From Rhynchonema sp. JSB1_4 (lineage: Eukaryota > Nematoda > Chromadorea > Monhysterida > Xyalidae): a stretch of DNA of 64,000 nucleotides. Of the stretch, positions 59,730 through 64,000 are shown in pieces (positions within the stretch are counted from its first letter, which is position 1; each line of letters begins with the position of its first letter). The stretch covers positions 1-64,000 of the forward strand of contig JASAMV010006079.1 in assembly GCA_030248065.1 (NCBI GenBank), given 5' to 3'. Both the position numbers and the translations under genes were made by a program. The notes beneath the pieces were generated by a model. That model searched no databases. It had not been told where the DNA came from and saw only the letters and a list, made by a program, of their open reading frames with translations.

Positions 59730-60235
59730 TACCGTAAAAACCTAAATAGAAGGGGGGCTCTTTAACCCACTACCCCTTTTGGGGGGCCCCTTTTGGGGCG
59801 CTCCCCCCGGGCCCCCTCCTTTTACCCACCCCCCCCACACACAAAATCCCCCCAAACACCCCCCAAACACCCCCAAAAGAATTCTCTCGCAACCGCATTT
59901 ATTCGTGTCTATTCGTCAATAGGAGGCGTATTATGTGCTCTGAACAAACAACAAACGTGCATAAATGTACCTATACACAGTGTAGTACTTGGTCAGGGTG
60001 TTGACGATAGATAGATTGGGACCCGAAATGTGTTGACGATAGATAGATGAATTGGGGGGACCCCCCCCCAAGTACTACCCTGCCGCCTATACACCACTAT
60101 CAAGCCTTAATACACTACAGTATAGGGGATGTTACTTTGGGGGGGGGCTCTATTAATTCACTGACCCCTTTTTGGGGGGCTGTATTACCGGGGGGGGGCT
60201 CTATTCCGGGGGGCGGTACTTAGGTTTTTACGGTA
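59730..60235. mobile_element. CCGTAAAAACCTAAATA-family MITE, copy 1
   Basis: The left end TACCGTAAAAACCTAAATAG is mirrored by TAGGTTTTTACGGTA on the right, enclosing 506 bp. The interior has a conserved block (CGTGTCTATTCGTCAAT, GGCGTATTATGTGCTCTGAA) also found at 60300-60370 and 63600-63680. Confidence 0.85.
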
Positions 60236-60294
60236 CCCCCCCCCAAACCCCCACCTCCAACACTGCCCGAGGGGGATCCTCCTCCCCCAGGAAC

Positions 60295-60478
60295 TACACT
60301 GGTTCAGAGCACATAATACGCCTCTTATTAACGAATAGACACGAATAAATGCGATTACAAGCGAAAAAACATCCTTTCAAACCCGTTTTTAGGGATATTT
60401 GGGGGTATTTCTGGGAACAATTTTTCAGGTTCGGGTCAGTGAATTAATAGAGCCCACTTCTATTAGGTTTTACGGTAA
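60295..60478. mobile_element. CCGTAAAAACCTAAATA-family fragment, inverted
   Basis: This carries the conserved interior block in the opposite orientation and ends in TAGGTTTTACGGTA at 60478. The other end is missing, so it is a truncated copy. Confidence 0.7.
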
Positions 60479-60626
60479 ACCACTTGGGTCCCGTCCCGAC
60501 CCGACCACGATATCGATCGAAGGAGTGCCCACTAACCGCCTCGGCCTCAATTTTTATGAAATCTGCTTAATCCATTTTAATTTTATTTAATTTTAAATTT
60601 GATCGATTTCAATCTTTTTTGACATA

Positions 60627-61094
60627 CAGTAAAAACCTAAATACCGTATTGTCGGAAATAGAACCCCCCATTAATTGACCCCCCCCATTAATTGAACCCC
60701 CCCTAAATGGCTCGAAATCAAAAATAGAACCCCCCATTAATTGACCCCCCCCATTAATAGAACCCCACCCCCAACCTTCACCGTACCACAGAAGGAAGCC
60801 AAACAGCCGACACACAAAACACACCCCAAAAAACAAAACCCCACACCGCCGCCAAAAAACCCCCCCCCCACACCCCCCCCCCCAACCCCCCACCCCCCAC
60901 CCCAGTGAAAAAATAGACCCCCCGGGTTCTATTTCCGACAATACGGTACAAGGGGGGCTCTATTAATTCACTGACCCCATTTTCAAAAAATTATTTTCGT
61001 TTCTCAGCGAGAGCGTTCCAAATCCGGTGTTATTTTCGATCGATATTCCGAGGGGGCTCTATTCCGGGGGGGCTCTATTTAGGTTTTTACGGTA
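60627..61094. mobile_element. CCGTAAAAACCTAAATA-family MITE with nested insertion
   Basis: The outer ends are CAGTAAAAACCTAAATA and TTTAGGTTTTTACGGTA. Inside, at 60642-60948, sits a second element with perfect inverted ends TACCGTATTGTCGGAAATAG / CTATTTCCGACAATACGGTA. This is a clear case of one MITE inserted in another. The inner element includes a long C-rich tract (60840-60900). Confidence 0.85.
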
Positions 61095-61228
61095 TTCTAT
61101 CATTTTTTCATTTTTAAAATCGGAATCGGTCAACTCAATTTCTCTTCCATTAGAACGTGGAGGAAGGGAACAAGTCGGCCAGCAGCAACGCACAGTGACA
61201 TGAGCTGATTGACGGATGGACTGTACAC
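61095..61228. mobile_element. half copy of the TATAGTCC family
   Basis: CATTAGAACGTGGAGGAAGG GAACAA onward and the end GACGGATGGACTGTA match the right half of the element at 23242-23559. The left half is absent. Confidence 0.7.
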
Positions 61229-61361
61229 TCATTTGCCCCGCCGGGCCGCCGGACCAGGAGGAACCAGGTACACTGCAGAGGTCGCAATCGGGCCGGCCCA
61301 AACTTGGGCTCCCCCTCGCAGGTACGGTAGGTATGTGCTCCCCCCGCTGCGGTACTGTATT

Positions 61362-61620
61362 GGTCGCACAATATCAAATCAGTCCTGATTTTCACGTTCA
61401 GTCACTCTTAACTACTGTGCTATATGCTATTTGTGATTCTCACGAAACATTTTCGGCCGAAAATAAACTAGCAGAGCACCCACGTGGCTGCGGGTGTGAA
61501 ACATTTGGTGACTGCATGGTTTGTGTGTGATCGCGCAACGCAACGTCATTGCCCTGTCACTTCCCTGCTTCACGATTCAGGAAAAAATTTGACCAATTCT
61601 TATAAAGTCATTGTGCGACC
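61362..61620. mobile_element. GGTCGCACAAT-ended MITE
   Basis: The ends GGTCGCACAATATC and CATTGTGCGACC are inverted, with ATT/AAT outside. The right end continues inward as TTCTTATAAAGTCATTGTGC, matching the element at 1500-1765. The interior is unrelated. Confidence 0.75.
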
Positions 61621-61639
61621 AATATCTCCCCCTCTCTCT

Positions 61640-62112
61640 CAGTGGGGCAGGCGTACCATGGAGGTGGAACAGACGTACCCGAGGGGGCAGTGTAGTTCCT
61701 AGTCCGGAGGGGGAACAGGCGGTACCCCCTTTTTTCAGAGGGGGAACAGACGTACCCACCTGGGGGGGAAGGGGGAGGACCCAAATTTGGAGAAAAGTCA
61801 TTTTTTAAGGTCGAAAATTTGGCTCATTTTTGCCCCTTTTTGGAAAAAAACTCAATAAAAGGGGTATTTTGACGATTTTTAACGACATCGACCTAAAAAT
61901 CACTCAATTTATGCCTAAAAATGCCTATTTTAGGCCAAAATTTGCCTATTTTAGGCAAAAATTGGGGGAGCAGACGTACCATGGAGGGGGAACAGACGTA
62001 CCCAAGGCAGGGGGGACCCCCTCCCCCCAGGAACTACACTGCGAGGGGGACCCCCTCCCCCAGGAACTACACTGCGAGGGGGACCCCCTCCCCTCCAGGA
62101 ACTACACTGCCA
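61640..62112. repeat. G/C-rich element with GGAACTACACTGC repeats
   Basis: GCAGTGTAGTTCCT near 61687 is the reverse complement of AGGAACTACACTGC, which is repeated three times at about 62030, 62063 and 62098 with GAGGGGGACCCCCTC spacers. GGAACAGACGTACC also recurs. It is probably a foldback element with tandemly expanded ends. Confidence 0.7.
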
Positions 62113-62584
62113 AGAAGGTCCTTGGACGACGTAGATGTCAAAGACAAGCTCCCGCACTTGCTTATTTCCAGAACAGATTAGCGCGACTTCAGCCACCTGT
62201 TTTTCTGCCTGCTTAGGTGCTGATTGCACACAGATTTTGATTACATTTAAATCAGTCGTTTTTCGGACATATGGGAGCAATGCAAGTTGCACTCACCCCG
62301 TTAACTTTGGACAAAAACCTGCTTCAGCGTCCCGCCCGACTGTTGCATGTGGTTCTCATATCGAGCATCTAGAAATAAAACGAACATCAAATTTGAGCTC
62401 CTGGCCCTTATAATACCGAGAAATACATATACTGATGGGCAATATCGGCGTTGTTTCAGAATCTTCATCAAGGTGTTGCGGTGTTCATTTCGAAACTCCA
62501 GAAAAGTTTTAGAACGAAACGGACAGCAAATTCGAGCTTCCTGCACTTGTCTACCGCCAGACAATTTCTTGTAGGCGAGGGCGG
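62113..62584. other. no gene recognised
   Basis: Short open frames occur on both strands, but no motif, splice pattern or repeat relationship was seen. Confidence 0.5.
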
Positions 62585-62954
62585 CCTTAGGTTGAACACG
62601 GAAACCGGAACACGGAAATATTTCCGTGTTCCGTGTTCCGTGAATGTTTTGGAGAATCACGGAACACGGAAATATTTCCGTGCTACGGAACACGGAAATG
62701 ATTCAGGCACGCAAACGGTGCTTTTGCAATGATGATGACAAAAGCCAGCGTGCTGACGTCAAAAGCCCGCGTGTTGACGCGAACAGCAACTATTTACACG
62801 GAAATATTTCCGTGTTCCGTGAAAATAAAAAAACACGGAACACGGAAACCGGAAATATTTCCGTGCCACGGAAATATTTCCGTGCACGGAAATCCACGAA
62901 ACTGGTTTGTATATAAATTATTTCCGTGTTCCGGTTTCCGTGTTCAACCTAAGG
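62585..62954. mobile_element. palindromic CACGGAAATATTTCCGTG element
   Basis: The ends CCTTAGGTTGAACACGGAAA and TTTCCGTGTTCAACCTAAGG are perfect inverted repeats. The inside is dominated by the palindrome CACGGAAATATTTCCGTG in several copies. The whole 370 bp can fold into nested hairpins. Confidence 0.85.
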
Positions 62955-62965
62955 GTAGCTAGACA

Positions 62966-63285
62966 CTTCTTGACGCGTCAAGAACTGTATGCTACGCCTG
63001 GGCGTAACGACCACTTCTTGACTACGCGGACAAGAAAGACAGAAATAATAATACACAGTCAAGAAGTGTGCGTTACGCCTGGGCGTAAAGACCACTTCTT
63101 GACCACGCGGACAAGAAAGACAGAAATAATAATACACAGTCAAGAAGTGTGCGTTACGCCTGGGCGTAAAGACCACTTCTTGACTACGCGGACAAGAAAG
63201 ACAAGAAAGACACAGAAATTATGTTTTAGCGTCAAGAAGTGTTCGTTACGGCTGGGCGTAAAGACCATTTCTTGACTATGAGAGA
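62966..63285. repeat. 81-bp tandem array with ACGCCTGGGCGT palindrome
   Basis: Four units begin with TCAAGAAGTGTG-like words at 62977, 63059, 63140 and 63232. The 81-bp period is lengthened in the last unit by an 11-base duplication. Each unit contains ACGCCTGGGCGT and an inverted pair CACTTCTTGAC / GTCAAGAAGTG. Confidence 0.85.
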
Positions 63286-63433
63286 TAACAATTCTAATCT
63301 AAACACTTAGCTCTTCTCAATGAATCGCTTTAGTGCTTGTGTGTGAGAGATGTTTCGTGCAAATAATTAATCACTTTTGTCCCATTTTGATTTTGTCAAA
63401 ATTTTGATGTTCCTATATATCGCCTTGAGCACT

Positions 63434-63834
63434 TACCGTAAAAACCTAAATAGAAGGGGGCTCTATTAATTCACTGACCCCATTTTGGGGGGCTCTATTC
63501 CGGGGGGCCTCTATTAATTCACTGACCCGAACCTGAAAAATTGTTCCCAGAAATACCCTGCAAAAACCCTTAAAAATAGGGTTGAAAGGATGTTTTGTTC
63601 GCTTGTAATCGCATTTATTCGTGTCTATTCGTCAATTAGAGGCGTATTATGTGCTCTGAACGAACAACAAACGTGCATAAACGTACCTGTGCACCATTAT
63701 CAAGCCTTAATGCACTACTGTATAGTGGATGTTACTTTGGGGGGCTCTATTAATTCACTGACCCCTTTTTGGGGGGCTGTATTACGGGGGGGGGCTCTAT
63801 TCCGGGGAGGGGCTGTATTTAGGTTTTTACGGTA
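63434..63834. mobile_element. CCGTAAAAACCTAAATA-family MITE, most intact copy
   Basis: TACCGTAAAAACCTAAATAG at the left and TTTAGGTTTTTACGGTA at the right. GGCTCTATTAATTCACTGAC blocks appear in direct and mirrored order. The central block CGTGTCTATTCGTCAAT is shared with other copies. It lies between the 81-bp array and its inverted partner. Confidence 0.88.
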
Positions 63835-63919
63835 ATCTGCAAATTGGTAACCACATGTACGTTTTGGTTTTACAGACTAATTTTTTTATTCGTATAACTT
63901 ACATTGTGTTTCTGTCCAC

Positions 63920-64000
63920 CCAGACCACGTAGTCAAAAACAAACAAGAAGTGGTCCTCACGCCCAGGCGTAACGCACACTACTTGCCTGTGTATTATTAT
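63920..64000. repeat. inverted partner of the 81-bp array at window end
   Basis: CAAGAAGTGGTCCTCACGCC and CAGGCGTAACGCACACTACT are the reverse complement of the array unit at 62966-63285. The copy is cut by the end of the window, so the arrays probably bound a larger foldback structure. Confidence 0.75.

Overview
This is a gene-dense stretch of an animal nuclear genome. Five multi-exon genes with about 108 spliceosomal introns could be rebuilt exon by exon. In each, the summed exon length is a whole number of codons and the reading phase carries across every junction. The TRIM-NHL gene is of the thin/NHL-1 type known from flies and nematodes, dpy-19 and Graf homologues are nearby, and most introns are tens to hundreds of bases long. 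I read this as a protostome invertebrate, perhaps an ecdysozoan, but I cannot name the species.

Layout. 1-1402: 53-bp satellite array. 1500-2871: two inverted-repeat elements. 3224-7484 (-): flavin-containing monooxygenase, 14 exons. 7485-14117: no gene recognised, some repeats. 14118-24332 (+): TRIM-NHL protein, 21 exons, with inverted-repeat elements in five of its introns. 24333-28955: 3' UTR and intergenic DNA. 28956-37555 (+): GRAF-type BAR-PH-RhoGAP-SH3 protein, 22 exons. 37952-51532 (-): a 38-exon receptor whose ectodomain carries a PAN-like region, four C-type lectin units, CCP and EGF modules, joined directly to a class B/adhesion-like seven-helix domain. 52577-58227 (-): dpy-19 C-mannosyltransferase, 18 exons. 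58228-64000: a mobile-element graveyard of nested inverted-repeat elements, G/C-rich tandem repeats and a tandem array with an inverted partner at the window end.

The genes do not form a pathway. Two themes run through them. First, a 10-mer, TGATGTTTCA, occurs 24 times exactly (about 0.1 expected), always inside introns, mostly in the sense direction of the host gene and mostly next to the 3' splice site. Second, introns hold many short non-autonomous DNA transposons, some with clean 8-bp target duplications. The lectin receptor lacks any recognisable GAIN/GPS region between its last EGF and the first helix, and the splice phases support that direct junction. These are the most unusual features of the window.
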